Assembly (NCBI GenBank): GCA_022539475.1
Contig: VCMS01000056.1
Coordinates: 124,001-188,000 of the forward strand
Length of the DNA: 64,000 nucleotides
Origin: Gracilaria domingensis
Taxonomy: Eukaryota > Rhodophyta > Florideophyceae > Gracilariales > Gracilariaceae
Reading direction: 5' to 3'
In this document: in pieces, positions 11,106 to 22,779 of the stretch
How the letters are laid out: the number at the start of each line of letters is the position of its first letter
How positions within the stretch are numbered: the first letter of the stretch is position 1
Notes under the pieces: generated by a model
Databases searched by the model: none
Told to the model about the DNA's origin: nothing
Seen by the model: the letters and a program-made list of their open reading frames with translations, nothing else
Made by a program: the position numbers and the translations under genes

Positions 11106-11330
11106 GGGTTGCGGCAAATCTACGCACTGTGTAGTATGTAGAATTGGAGCGCCAGAACCTCCCTGTTATTGAAACAGTTCCTCCCCAGAACCTCTGTCAC
11201 TTTCAACACCCCTGCAACTTAGTGAACTCCCGCCCAGTTCGTCCCTTTCCCCCAAAACCTCTGTTCTTCGCTCCATCATTCGCCACACACCAAGATCGGG
11301 CGTGACAGCCCTACTCCCTCCATTGTCACG
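11106..11330 (+). repeat. MULE left terminal inverted repeat
   Basis: Pairs in inverse orientation with 17470-17694. The outermost 24 bases are identical; the arms diverge slightly inward and end at TCCCTCCATTGTCACG. Preceded by the 9-bp duplication at 11097-11105. Confidence 0.95.
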
Positions 11331-11668
11331 ACTCGGTGTGTATTTCGAACTTTTCTATTTCAAAAAGAGCGCGCTTTTGCTCTCCAATAATAAATGGTAA
11401 AACCAGTGGTAGAACCCAACTGAAAGCTCAAAAAACGGACATAACCATCCTCAGAGCACACGAGCATCTTGCTCTCCTTTGCTCACGGCATCTTCAAGCA
11501 CGCCTGCAGTGTTCCTATGACATTATGAAACACCAATTGATAAACACGGACATGGTGAGTGTGATAATCACTGTCTCTTGCAAATCATTGACGTAATTCT
11601 GTTTGCCAGACGTTATCCTTTAATGAAAACCTTTACTCTGCGTTCGTCACATTGCATTCATTCTCTCT

Positions 11669-12115
11669 TCAGCACTGGTTGTCTGGATTGTCTACAACAC
11701 TCAAAGCTCTCTCAATGGCATCTTGCGGTGTAAAAATTGCTGTCAAAGCTTGATCATCAACATTTGTATAAGACGTTGGATTCTTGCGTTCCAGGTAAGA
11801 ACCAGGATCTACATAAATACATTGTCGTTGTGGTTCTCTGTTTTTGGTTTCTTTTTGTCTTCTCGCAGGATAATCTCGTTCCAGAAAAGACGTTTTTCGC
11901 TTTCGAGAACGATTGAAGCCTGCATTTGGAATTTTTATGTTTTCCAGCTTCCAAGTCACCGGCAATACTAAATTAGGGACAATTGTGGGTCTTGGAAAAA
12001 CGACTTGAGATTGATTTGGGTACCTGCCATTGTTAAGTAGCTGTAGCCCGTCACACAAGTAGTTCGTTAAGCTTTCAATGGCTCCTTGCCCGTATGTTTG
12101 TTCGATTCGATGCAT
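11669..12115 (-). CDS. ORF directly after the transposase stop, same frame
   Basis: The ATG at 12115 follows the TAA of the SWIM-containing segment (12118-12116) with no gap and in the same frame, for 148 more codons. The product is basic and Arg/Asn/Pro-rich with no recognised domain. It may simply be the original C-terminal tail of the transposase behind a nonsense mutation. Confidence 0.4.
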   Translation of the reverse strand: MHRIEQTYGQGAIESLTNYLCDGLQLLNNGRYPNQSQVVFPRPTIVPNLVLPVTWKLENIKIPNAGFNRSRKRKTSFLERDYPARRQKETKNREPQRQCIYVDPGSYLERKNPTSYTNVDDQALTAIFTPQDAIERALSVVDNPDNQC

Positions 12116-15100
12116 TTAGTCAACGAGTGCTTTGCAGTCGGAATAAGTTGCATACGACGTACTTTCGTCACTCTGAAGCCTTTGCAGCGTCACTCTATGA
12201 TTTCCGGGCTGTTTGGTTTGTCCGTAGTTTTCAGGGTTGGCTGTATCTTCCGCACCTTGCTGTGGCGGAGATGGTCGCCCAAGTCTCGACTGTATTTCGC
12301 TTTGAAGCTCTGTGTGCGGCGTTCTCATCTTAGAACGAAGTTGCAGTACGTGTTGCAATGTCCACGAATTAATATCACGAAGCCAGTAGTCATGCCATAT
12401 ATGCTCGATGCGAAAACGGTTTGACACTTCTCTTCGAATTGCCGGCCAACGATGGCAAACCTCATTGAAGACCGTGAATAACCTTGTGATGTGCGCACAG
12501 GAAAGGCCCCAAGCAGTCGTATCGCGACAGCTGCAATTGGCAGTAACGCCGTCCGTCTCATTTCGAGCAATCATCGCGTTGAGTAGATACGCGTTGTAAA
12601 TTTCTGGGTTGTTTGGGTCGCCATTGTATGCTCTACGGATAGTGAAAACTGCCAATGGTTGTTCCGATGATACTTCCAGATCCTCCATGTCCAAGTCAAA
12701 ATTAAACGGGGCATCTCGTGTCCGGAGCACACTAGCATCCATAACTTGAAAATAGGCGGAGAATCGAACACTATTCTTGAGGAATTTGCTGATGCTATAA
12801 GGTGTAAAGGTCTGTACCATTCGATTGGAGGTAGCAACTGTGAGCGGAAGCCCTGAGGTAACGAGCTTGTTGCGGAGTGCCGTGTCACCAATTGCAGCCT
12901 TTTGGCTTCGTTCTGCCTGTAGTCTTCGAGTTATGCTCTGCATAACCAGAGGCACCTCGGAAAAAGGCACATTGTTAGAAACGATATATTGCTGGTACCG
13001 TTTGTGAGAGGACTCTGAAAAGCCGCTCCCCTGGAAGAAGAAGCGACGTGGGAGCACAACATCCTTCAGGCAGCGGACCAGCATCTCCGGGTTCTCATAG
13101 TACTGTCGTATAGTACGATCTGGTTGATCGCCGCGGACGGAGTGGGTTGTGAGGAGTGCCGTGTCGTACGTGTAGGGCTGGCCCGAGCGGTTACTTGTAC
13201 GCGTGGTTGTCCCCGCATCGGACGTTGGACCCAGGCGTACTTGGGAGCGTACGTAGGACACGTGTGCCAGTCGGACGTTGACGGACGTAGTATAGTACTG
13301 TCGGTTACTATCTGGAGGTCGTACAGAGGCGGGTTTACCTGATATTTAGGCGAACCCCAACCTCGCCATGACCTCATGTTGTAAACACCAAGCACCCTTT
13401 GCCGTACGTCTTGTTCGTCGAGTAGCGCTACCGACAGACCGTTAGGCTAAGTACCATAAGGTTTATTAGGCCGTTCGTACCCTTTCGCACGCTCCTGAAC
13501 GTGCTTGGTGATACCAACCGCCCACTCTCCCCGCTGACCGCCCGGTGCTTCCTCCTTACTCCCCGTACGGATTCATTACAGTCGCTCCCTCGAGCCACAA
13601 CTCACTCCGTCGTCTCAAGACCGCTTCGGGTTTTCTCCTGATACGTACTATATCACAGGTACAGGAACTGGTACCATCTTGGTTGTGCAGAATCAAAGTT
13701 GGTAAAGAACCGTACCTCCAGACTGGAGCGTTTCGTGTAAAATTCTTCTATGGTCGTACTGTTTCTCAACACATGTAACGCGTCTCCCATATCCTTCGCC
13801 CAGATTATCTCTGTATGTGTTTTCACCATCGCTCGGTGTTTGGTGCTTGGTTTTTGTTGAGATGCCAATCATCCAGCGTAAGAGACCATAGGGGGAATAC
13901 TTTCCGTATGGCAGAAATTAATGCCGCGTACTGGTCTATCGCGAAGCTGCACGGTGATACACGATAACACTCCTTGAATCTCTCAAGAACCCATATAAAA
14001 CTCAATTCAGTTTCGTTGATTATGTATCCCATAAAGTAAGTGGTGAGGTGCCCGTTGTTGTCTCTCCCATTGAAAGATATTAGAGGGAGATTGAAACGGT
14101 TGGCTGATGATTTACAATCAACTGCGACCCCCGGGACAATGCCGAACCGTTCATAATCCCTTATCCACTCCTCCAAACACCAGGCAACGAATTGAAGCCC
14201 GTCGTAGCTCCCAGTCCTACAATAGAGTTTGTTCCTATTGTTCTGGGAGTGGAGCTCGATCAGATTTTGATATAATCTGAGACACTCCTTCTGTTTCGGA
14301 TAACGTGAGTCGGAAATGTACTTGAGCCGTCTCCGGAACCGTGTTCTATCTACCTGGATGCCAAACTTGTCCTCTACAAGAGCCAGTACTGTTCCGTACT
14401 GAAGATGTAGATTCCTCCTTAAATGATGGGCCTCACGTTCCATGCTCGGCGGCAATTTTCCTACTATGGAGGAACTGTTTGGCTCATGATTATGATACGC
14501 CTTTGCGAAGTTAGAGACAAACGCATTTTGTTCGCCAACAGCAGAAACCTTCAGTCTTCGTACTTTGAATTCATAAGGACAGTTGTACTGCTCATGGCTA
14601 GACAAGGAGCATATGAGATACCCACGATTTAAAACCTTCCGCCCTAGCTCCTCGCCATACTTCGAATCTCTTATACACAACTTGAAACCATATCCTTCGG
14701 CAATGTACTGCAGATGCTGCAGCACATCCTGTGAATGCGCATTATCAACCTGCTCGAGGTATGCAACAAATATGTGCCTAACACTATCCTCTTCGGAACT
14801 ACCTTCCAATTGGGAAGACTTAATTGACTCCTCCTCTTCACTGCCATTACAACTTTTGGCGAGTTGCGATGAGTCCAATTGCAATGCCTCTGAAGAGTTA
14901 CCTTCAGGAGCTTCTGCAGAAGTACGTAATCGTGGTTGCGTCTGCAATGCGTACCGAAGACAAGAGCAACCGTGTTGTTACTTGGTTAGAATTGTGTGCC
15001 ACAAGAGCCAAAGATAGGATAAGTTCTTACCGAATTCACAAGTGATACTTCTTTCTGGAGTTTCCTGTGCTTCTCCGTGACGTCTATCACAGAACTGTCG

Positions 15101-17313
15101 TCAGATGGTGGAGGTTGCATAGTGGATTTCGACTTGCTCTCATTAGAACCTCCCTCTCCAGTACTGTCCTCTATTTCTATAATCTCTGCTTTGCGCCCCA
15201 TATTGCCCTTCTTTCTGCGCATGGATACATCTCTATCGACATGATTGTGACCCGAAACCATTTTTTGTACTTCCGCAGGACGACTAGGGATAAGATCATC
15301 CATGAAGTCTTCGTCGTTATTTTCTGCTTCTTTTGATGTGAGTATCAGAGCGGGAGGAGTGCAGTTAATAAAAGGAATACGAAACTGATCCGGGCAGTTT
15401 TTCAATATTGCTTCTTTCACAACATTCTTCCTTTTCTCAGAAAGATTTCGTCGTCTTTCGTCGATGCGTTCGTGATTGTGCATTGTTGACGCAGATACGA
15501 TCCATCCTTGCTCATCCCGGCCAGCTTTGGCCATCAATGCCGCCTTACAATCACAACTTGGATGCGAGTACTTGTACCTTAGACAGCGGAGTCGTACATT
15601 CAGCCGATATTTTTTTGACTTCGTGACTTGCTTGCAGAACTGCACCCCATACTCATAACCTTCTTGAAGACATAGATCAGCGACGTAACTAGGTAGATCC
15701 CATACATTGAGATCCTCTCTAACCGCATCCGGCTCTTCAACTCCTACATTTGATAGTTGCTTCTTCGAGTTCTTGTCATCAGAACTCTTCTTTTCTACAA
15801 GTACTTCGTGATTTGCATCTTCTGACGCTTCCTTTCGTAACCCACCTATCTCACCTCGCGAGCCATCATTCTGCCCTGAACTAGAATCCACAATGTTATT
15901 CACGATGCTCTTAGCTGTAAATCTCTCATTCTCTAGACACTCTCTTTCCACCACTGCATTCGTCATTAGCGATACGCTTCGCAGTCGTCTGGTCCCTCCA
16001 CTTCTGCACTGCGTAGACCTCACCCGTTTTTTCTGAGCGGTAACTGGATTCTGCACTCGGACTGCAGCCTTCTTCGCCGGCTTCTTGGTATCACTTGCCT
16101 TCCTGCCCTTTTTCGTAATAGACGTATTCATAACTGACGGCTTTGGGACACGCCGTGTGGTTATCGCCTCTTGCGACGGAGCTTTCCTACCTTTTTCCTT
16201 CGGAGGTTCTGACACTTTGTGTCGAGAGGCGAAGACTCCTTCGCGACGACTCATTTGAATTTGATCAACCGCGAACATGTCGCTCACAGGAATTATGTGA
16301 CTCGTAGCAATGATCATCCAGACCCGTGCTGCCGCACATGACCACCGATACTGTTCTGTCAGATCGCGTTTATGACCTCGTGAGAACGTCGCTCTCGGAA
16401 TTACCCCTGTGGTGCGGGCAAATTTTGTCATAGCAGATAAGACGTATGCACCACAACTAAAGTCATCTGTTTGTATCGCGTACTTCAAAACGTCTAGTTT
16501 ATAGTCTTCGGAAGCGTAGGTCCATTTGATTTTCTCACTTCTCGCATGTTCGATCAGTAGCGAGATTAGAGATCGAATGTTTTCTGGGCAGTCCCAGTTC
16601 AAACTGTCACCCCAATACATCTTCCAAGCCCCAGGAGATAAACGATGAGCAGTAAATAGTCCCCAATGCACACCGTTAATGCTGACAGGGACCATTATTA
16701 TCCTGATTTCACCAGGACTAAGGTAGAGCTTCTGTGTAAAATAAGATTTGTAACGATTCAGAATTGTACGCTGATCCTCTTTGCTCTGCTTGCCAAATAG
16801 CCCGGCAGAGCTCCCAATACGAACACCTGCATCAACAGGGACGAAAACTACTCCTGATTTTGGTTCTAGTTCCATTACTCCAGAGCCAAGAAGAATATCA
16901 CAGAACCATTGCTTTGGCTCGCATGAAGAAATTAGATTATGACCGACCACTCCCTTACTATGAGTTGCATTCTGAAGAAGAATTATCAGATGATACCACA
17001 ATCGGCGGAGCTCGTTAAAACCAGGCGGACGCTGGCGATTGAATGTTATCTGACTTTTGTCTTGTAATTTCCGCAGAAAGGAAGATATAGTTTTCGTTGT
17101 GTCAATTATAGATTCTTCCTCCAACTTTGTTAAATCTCTCTCTAATCGGTGATTTGACATATCCTCCGTAGTTTTAACCGGATTACCATTGGAATCAACT
17201 TCATCTCCGGAGTCTTCATTCCGTAGGTCAAGAAAAGCAACAACCATTGAATCCAAGGCATCAGATGGTGGGTAGGTAACGGAAGGGTCCGTTTCGCTTG
17301 CGAATGATATCAT
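12116..17313 (-). pseudogene. MULE transposase with N-terminal Ulp1-type protease (spliced, frame broken)
   Basis: Exon 1 (17313-15031) encodes a C48/Ulp1-like cysteine protease, with His in NGVHWGLF, Asp in WGDSLNW and the IQTDDFSCGAYVL block with catalytic Cys. A basic region and a FAR1/WRKY-like zinc-binding domain (CLRYKYSHPSCDC ... HNH) follow. A donor TCG|GTAAGA at 15030 and acceptor TTGCAG|ACG at 14942 define an 89-nt phase-0 intron. Exon 2 (from 14941) carries a second FAR1-like domain and the MULE catalytic core: Asp in VAVDCKSS, Asp in FAIDQYAAL, and DWHLNKN. One base is then missing near 13855 (A-run). The core goes on in another frame to 13653. A C-terminal part at 13261-12116 holds a SWIM zinc finger (CSCRDTTAWGLSCAH). 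The region 13262-13652 is unexplained (intron or damage). Ulp1-MULE partnerships are known in plant Kaonashi-type elements. No ATG is needed for exon 2 if the intron is real. Confidence 0.75.
13100..13760. other. GTAC-rich stretch inside the MULE
   Basis: Eighteen GTAC tetramers were counted in about 660 bp, among them 13100, 13113, 13166, 13197, 13237, 13249, 13295, 13321, 13404, 13451, 13477, 13565, 13645, 13659, 13671, 13712 and 13756. Random sequence of even composition would give two or three. Part of this stretch cannot be assigned to the transposase frame. Confidence 0.6.
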
Positions 17314-17469
17314 GAAGAGCAAGAAGTTTTTGAACCTCTTTTGTTCTCGACAGAAACAACAGAATTTTTGACTTGTCGTGGTTCAAGATGGTTCTGAGCG
17401 AGGTCTAGAAGGCGCTATTTTCATGATGAGCTCGACGCTCTTGACCATGCATCTACGAAACTATTGCCA

Positions 17470-17694
17470 CGTGACGATGGAGGGAGTAGAGCTGTCACGT
17501 CCGATATTGGTATGTGGCCGATGATGGAGCGAGGAACAGAGGTTTTGGGGGAAAGGGACGAACTGGGCGGGAGTTTACTCGGTTACAGGGGTGTCGAGAG
17601 TGACAGAGGTTCTGGGGAGGAACTGTTTCAATAACAGGGAGGTTCTGGTGCTCCAATTCTACATACTACACAGTGCGTAGATTTGCCGCAACCC
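17470..17694 (-). repeat. MULE right terminal inverted repeat
   Basis: Inverse copy of 11106-11330, followed directly by the second target duplication CTCACCATA at 17695-17703. Confidence 0.95.
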
Positions 17695-17703
17695 CTCACC
17701 ATA

Positions 17704-18415
17704 ATATACTACGCCTTGCTTGAAGCCGTTTTGATTTTGCGCTCTCGCACCATTTGGTCACATCGGCCATTGATTGTGCAGTTAAAAAGCTTTAATGTCG
17801 CCAAAGGGAACCAACGCCTAACTTGGTTCCGACAGCGACAACGTTTCTCTCTCTCATTAATGAACAGGAACCTCACATCGTCGACCGAACTTCTGTTCAA
17901 TGCATTCGTATAAAATATATATTATGGCCAATCTGCGTCAATGCGATCATAACCAGCTCACATTTTGTAGTGGTACTTTCGTCATTGAATATGAATTATG
18001 GCTACCGCTCGATGTTCATCCCCAGCTTCGCGCAAGCCATAAAGTATATACTGAGAAATGTATGATACATAGTAGCATGTATTTACTATCACCACACGTT
18101 CGTACTCAAGGGAAGAGCAGCTCTGCTTCTCCATGTATCCGCAAACGTATAGTCGAAGCATTACAACTTGTGTCGGCAGTATTTCAATTACCTTATCACC
18201 GATCATCATACAGCGTACCCCGCTTTTAGCACTGAACAAGAGCAGTTGGCGCCTCGAACAGTTCGCGAATTCGAGTATAAATTGTGAGCAGTGCCCGCAC
18301 CGTCCTCGGCTTGATCGTTTTCTGCTCCCATACTCATCGCGCAACTGTCGTGTACTTCTGACCACGTTCAAACTTATATCATCACTAGCAGGCGAGAGTG
18401 TTCGTTTGACTCCTC
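17704..18415. other. Intergenic, nothing recognised
   Basis: Host DNA right of the MULE, contiguous with the DNA left of 11097 before insertion. No conserved frame, RNA gene or repeat was seen. Confidence 0.4.
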
Positions 18416-19216
18416 ATGGACACTCCAAAGGAGTATGAGCGAATCATCTCTGCGAGAAATAGTTCTGAAAACGCTCGCATTCGCCATCGCTCTCGTTTCT
18501 TCAGTGTGGCACAGCAGAACATCCGAAAGATTATTTTTTCTGTAGTGGTCATTGCGTCACTGAGGTGTATTGCCGGCGTGTTCATGGTTGGCTCCACTAA
18601 GGGGAGCAGAATGGTACCACTGCGCTCACTGCCATGGCGTCCATTGAGAGAAACCGGTGACTTAAAGAGAACTGCGGTTCTCTACAACAAAAGGACTACA
18701 TTGAAACCTACGCGTTTTCATCTCCCGGACGACAAGGTAGTCAATTTAAGGAACAAAATTCATTCCCGGAAATCTATGCCATCCGCAAGCAAGAAGGAAA
18801 TTCGAACTGAGACCCCGAAGAACTTTCGTGCCAGAGCACCTCAAGGCAACATCTGCTGTCGGGAGCAAGACAGTGATGACCTTACCCCTGTCAGTTTTGG
18901 TGACGAATATACAACCAATGTGAACACCCGTAATGCAAGAGTTGATCGTCTTATACTATTCGCTCCATGTGGAACTCCAATTGATGAATGTGGCTGTAAG
19001 TACACAGGACGATACAGAGCTGTTTGTTGCAAATTACCTGAAAATGCCTACCCTACCAATCCTAGGGGTGGCTTTACTGTCGATAATGATTGTTTGTGTC
19101 ATTGTTTGAATGGTCGAGTAGTGGGGTTTGATGAATGTGAAACTGATCTAGACGAACGCCGATATTATTATGATTACCTGTACGAGCAGTATGGAGAGGA
19201 TTACAGGATGTATTAG
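18416..19216 (+). CDS. Orphan single-pass membrane protein with Cys-rich C-terminal domain
   Basis: The product is 266 residues from the ATG at 18416. A basic cytosolic head (about 1-37) is followed by one hydrophobic segment (about 38-58, IRKIIFSVVVIASLRCIAGV) without a cleavage site. This is the layout of a type II membrane protein. A long basic linker leads to a C-terminal domain of about 100 residues with many cysteines (CGTPIDECGCKY, RAVCCKLPE, CLCHCLNG) and a Tyr/Asp/Glu-rich acidic tail. I do not recognise the family. The cysteine spacing suggests a disulfide-bonded lumenal or extracellular domain. It is the only clear gene between the MULE and the LTR nest. A real gene is likely, because the frame is long, has a membrane segment and has an ordered composition. 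Confidence 0.6.
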   Translation: MDTPKEYERIISARNSSENARIRHRSRFFSVAQQNIRKIIFSVVVIASLRCIAGVFMVGSTKGSRMVPLRSLPWRPLRETGDLKRTAVLYNKRTTLKPTRFHLPDDKVVNLRNKIHSRKSMPSASKKEIRTETPKNFRARAPQGNICCREQDSDDLTPVSFGDEYTTNVNTRNARVDRLILFAPCGTPIDECGCKYTGRYRAVCCKLPENAYPTNPRGGFTVDNDCLCHCLNGRVVGFDECETDLDERRYYYDYLYEQYGEDYRMY

Positions 19217-19619
19217 AGTTTATTTACAAATAGGTGATGCAAGCGCTGAAGTACAGAGCCGTGCTTTAAGCCTTACATTACATCTCCGAAAATGATATTT
19301 GCATAAAGTTGTGAGACACAGCAGCAACTCTATCCCAACACGGCGCCTCATGGCCATGTCACGATGTGCGGCGGCCGTCACAAACGGCGCATCTAACTCC
19401 ATATATAAAAAAGCTGCATGCTCTGCGCACGCAGCACTAGATAAGAACCAAAGGTATCCGGTCATAATTAGTTCCATGTTGTTGTAAACACGATTGCTTT
19501 GCGCTTAATATGAACACAAGAAATGCCAAAAGAAGATTCGTACCGGTAGTAGCGGCCATGTGACTCATGATCACGCGAGGAAAGTTCAACTGGAATGGAT
19601 CTATCCAAAGATTAATGTC

Positions 19620-19799
19620 ATGACCGTCATCGAATTCAGTGCCAACCAAGTGCTGGTTGTTGGATGCCGTTCCGATGAACAATGTCCCGAAACCAACAAC
19701 TGCTTTGTGATTGGCGCCCCGTTTCTGCCCGGGATTTGTCACTGTAACCGCTGCACGAAGTGCAATGGCTATGGCGGCTGTGCGGATGGCTTCAATTAG
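19620..19799 (+). CDS. Possible short Cys-rich ORF
   Basis: From the ATG at 19620 the frame gives 59 residues, with eight cysteines in the last 45 (GCRSDEQCPETNNC, GICHCNRCTKCNGYGGC). The pattern is like small secreted knottin-type domains. No signal peptide precedes it in frame, so an upstream exon would be needed. A longer open frame lies antisense (19865-19437) but is less ordered. Low certainty. Confidence 0.3.
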   Translation: MTVIEFSANQVLVVGCRSDEQCPETNNCFVIGAPFLPGICHCNRCTKCNGYGGCADGFN

Positions 19800-20328
19800 C
19801 AGGCGGGCGTCATTATGCTGAACATGTGTATACAATTGATCCCACAAAGAGGGCAAGCTTTTCACCTTGGCTCGAGCACTTGTCGGTCGTTTTGCTGCGG
19901 AGCCTTCTCCTTAACCTCTGCCAGCGGTACGTGTGTCGACAGGACGGCTGATACGATCTGCATCTAGCAAAACACCTCAAGGCCCGAAAGGAGCTCAACC
20001 ACACAGTGTTTTGGTTCGCCCATCAATGTTGTGCAGGGGTGGTTTGTACGGATAGAAGAATCTTACCTCATCGGAAAGGAGGCGCTTCCTTCTGTTGGCT
20101 TTACCTTCATTCACACCTGTTCATCGTCATAAAAAAGCTCACGAATGCATTGGCGCGGAAGTGGCGAAAGGGTGACGCCAAGCTCCCACGTGTGGCGACC
20201 GCAGCCATTGCAACCGAATCTCTTTTGGCGCCAGATTGGCTCTCCGAAACACCACGGCCAAGCCCTCCCGCGAACGGCCCTCAAAACGCTGCCGCGCCCC
20301 TCATCGCCTCCTCAGCCGTCTTCCTCCT
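19800..20328. other. Host flank left of the LTR nest
   Basis: Before the insertion this DNA ran directly into the 5' side of the LRR-like gene now at 40456. It is probably that gene's promoter and 5' UTR (pyrimidine-rich CTCAGCCGTCTTCCTCCT right at the insertion point). No separate gene was seen. Confidence 0.5.
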
Positions 20329-20755
20329 TGTAGTACAGCCACAGGCCGTGACAACGTACTATGCCCTGATAAAGGAACAAATTGCGCAGCACTCAAGCGG
20401 GGACGAAGGAGCACTCAACGGACGCTAACAACGGGGCGCGAGATAGGCGCGCAGCACCGGTAGTGACGGTAGGATGACCCTTGTGGGAAACTAGACGATG
20501 GAAGAATCGACTAGGGGGTGCTTGAGATTTACCACGGTGAGCTCTGCCCGGTGGGAGATGCTTAAGGGCACCTCCCACGGGCACAAGCCACGTGTCGAAA
20601 ATAATAAACTATCTACCTATAAGGGGGGTCCCGAAGGGCGACACGATAAGTGTCACAACCCTACACGTGTGGGACCTCGAGGTGCACCCTGTGCACACTA
20701 ACTAAATAAACTATTTCTATGCACCCGTCAGGGCGGTGCCTCTCACTGCACTACA
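20329..20755 (-). repeat. Outer element 3' LTR
   Basis: 427 bp, begins TGTAGTACAGCC and ends GCACTACA. It is followed by a polypurine tract on the minus strand (AAGAAGGGGA, 20768-20759), as expected just inside a 3' LTR. Confidence 0.93.
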
Positions 20756-21686
20756 GACTCCCCTTCTTAGGCCTGACCTCGTCCCGAGGCTGGCCAAACA
20801 TTCCCATTTGGGGAGCGACCGCGATTTCGGCCTTCAATGAACAACAATTTCCAGTCCACCAAGATCCCACTTGGGTGACAATCGTACGCCACGCAACGCG
20901 CGAGGGAGCGGCGCACAGCGCCCGCGGTGGGAACGTTACCGATGTGGCGAGCATCACGGCGACCCACGTCCTGTCTTCCCTAGAATTCCCGATTGGGTTG
21001 CGAGTCAGCGCGCGAATGCTGCGGCTGACCGACACGGCGAAGTACCAGTAATTGGAGCTCCGAAGCGCCCATGGGGTGCGTTCGCCTCAGATCAAATAAG
21101 GCCCACTGGGTTGGCCAAAGAACTCAAAAGAATCTTCCCGACGAGGGCGTTCGTGCCCGAGGATACCGCCGTCGATTCCCCCACGGGCCGCGGAGATGTG
21201 CGGCCTGTCACTGACTTCCCGGTTGGGGCACTACGACCATTGGCAGCGCGCCCTATAGTTCGTAGGCGGCCGGAATCTCTATGGGCAAATGTGTCGCCCG
21301 TTCAGCGACCAACACGTCTCAGCGAGCGGAGGTGCCTCCCAATGGGTCGAGGTCACCGCGCGCGCATGCGTGGCACGACAATAACCCCGAGCATGAGAAG
21401 TAACAACACTAAACCCGGTCACAGAAGCGCAAACTGCCGAAACAGTCTCTGCGGGCACAAAAATGCCAAGCCCAAGAAGGCACAGTGCTTTCCCAAGCAT
21501 CAAATCCCGAATGGGGTAACTAGCGCGATAATAAGCACGCGCGTGGCGACACCCCGATGATGTTCCCACTTCCCCAACGGGTCACCGTCCATTGTCCACG
21601 CGTGCGCTGTAGGCTCCTGAGAGTAGCCGTTTAGATTGCTCTCCATGGTCAGTTGTTGGTACCCCTCAGGGCAGTGCATCCAATTA
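20756..21686. other. Outer element internal DNA, non-coding, dyad-rich
   Basis: No conserved frame. CCC...GGG dyads occur near 20803, 20866, 20921, 20988, 21068, 21102, 21137, 21178 and 21218. The last 40 bases before the nested LTR resemble the 3' end of the outer LTR. Confidence 0.6.
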
Positions 21687-22710
21687 TGTAGAGCAAAACC
21701 CTGCGGTAAACGCTATGGGGAATCTCCACTAGGATGTCCGAGTCCTACTCCCTATGAGAGGTAGGCTCAGCGATAGAACCCTCTGTCCGTGCTCGAGGCG
21801 AGTGACAAGCCGGGTGTAAGACCGGAGACGGTGACTGGCTAAACCTACAGAGGTGGAATGCAAAGAGCGGTGCAGATCCAGAAATGGAGTGTGATCCAGA
21901 CCTGAACAAAGGGGGGAAAAGGGGGACCGTGTAAACGGGGGAAAGCTCACGGTAGAAACCACCAGAGCGGAGCTACGGACCGTGCCAACCGGTGGGAACA
22001 GGTCCGACAGCAAAGCGACGCACTCAGAGGCGCCAAAAATAAACCCAATACTGGGCCGGAAGCGATACCTGAACCAAGTAAACAAGTGCAAACAGCAAGA
22101 CTCAACAGAGGGACAACAACAAGAATTAACAACAAAAACAAAACACGAAACAACAAAAGACGACCGACACGACGGTAACGACAATCAAAGATCCAAAGAT
22201 GGCGAGACAAGTGCTTCCTTAGTGACCCTGAGGGGTAGTAGTGCCGATACCAATCGTGGTCACTCTCCGGTTGGAGTCGTAGACCTACGTAGGCAGCAAA
22301 CTACTATGGCCCGATCCTGAACAGGATTCGACTTGAGTGTCGACTTAGTTGTTCATTTACTTGGAGGCTCCAGGATGAGATCACCCGAGCATATATACTA
22401 TTACTACTACGGTATCTACAATGCACACCTCTCGAGGGTCATACACGTGGACGAACCACTGTCAGGGTGCAGGGTATTCCCCAACGGGCGTGGCACAAAT
22501 ATCTAACTAGCCAGCTCCACGACGTGGCCTACTATCGCACCTACTAGGCACTTCCCATGCAGGGTCCACCTATTAAGGGTCCAACCAAACCATCCCAACA
22601 ATACCCAAAATTAAAGGGAGTTTTCATAACTTAGCCACGTCACCGGTCATCGGTACCATCTTATTATGAGCGGCATGATGCATCCGATAGCGGAAAGCCG
22701 TTGCTCTACA
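21687..22710 (-). repeat. Chromovirus 3' LTR
   Basis: 1024 bp, begins TGTAGAGCAAAACCC and ends GTTGCTCTACA. A purine tract (AAGGAGGGAGAGA on the minus strand, 22723-22711) adjoins it. Confidence 0.93.
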
Positions 22711-22779
22711 TCTCTCCCTCCTTAGGTTCGAGCGCGAGCGCGCGCGCGACGGCGAAGTACCGACATCGGGAGTATAAAT

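Larger units (their letters stand above)
11106..17694 (-). mobile_element. Complete Mutator-like DNA transposon (MULE), 6.6 kb
   Basis: The ends are 225-bp terminal inverted repeats (11106-11330 and 17470-17694) that begin GGGTTGCGGCAAATCTACGC. A perfect 9-bp target-site duplication CTCACCATA flanks the element at 11097-11105 and 17695-17703. A 9-bp duplication and long terminal repeats are the hallmark of Mutator-like elements, and the internal gene carries a MULE transposase. All coding sequence is on the minus strand. The insertion site lies about 265 bp upstream of the HEATR6-like ATG, so promoter effects are possible. Confidence 0.95.

Noticed and set aside
19437..19865. Minus-strand frame opposite the short Cys-rich ORF
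   Set aside because: No recognisable domain; its hydrophobic segments are weak and the opposite strand shows a more ordered Cys pattern.
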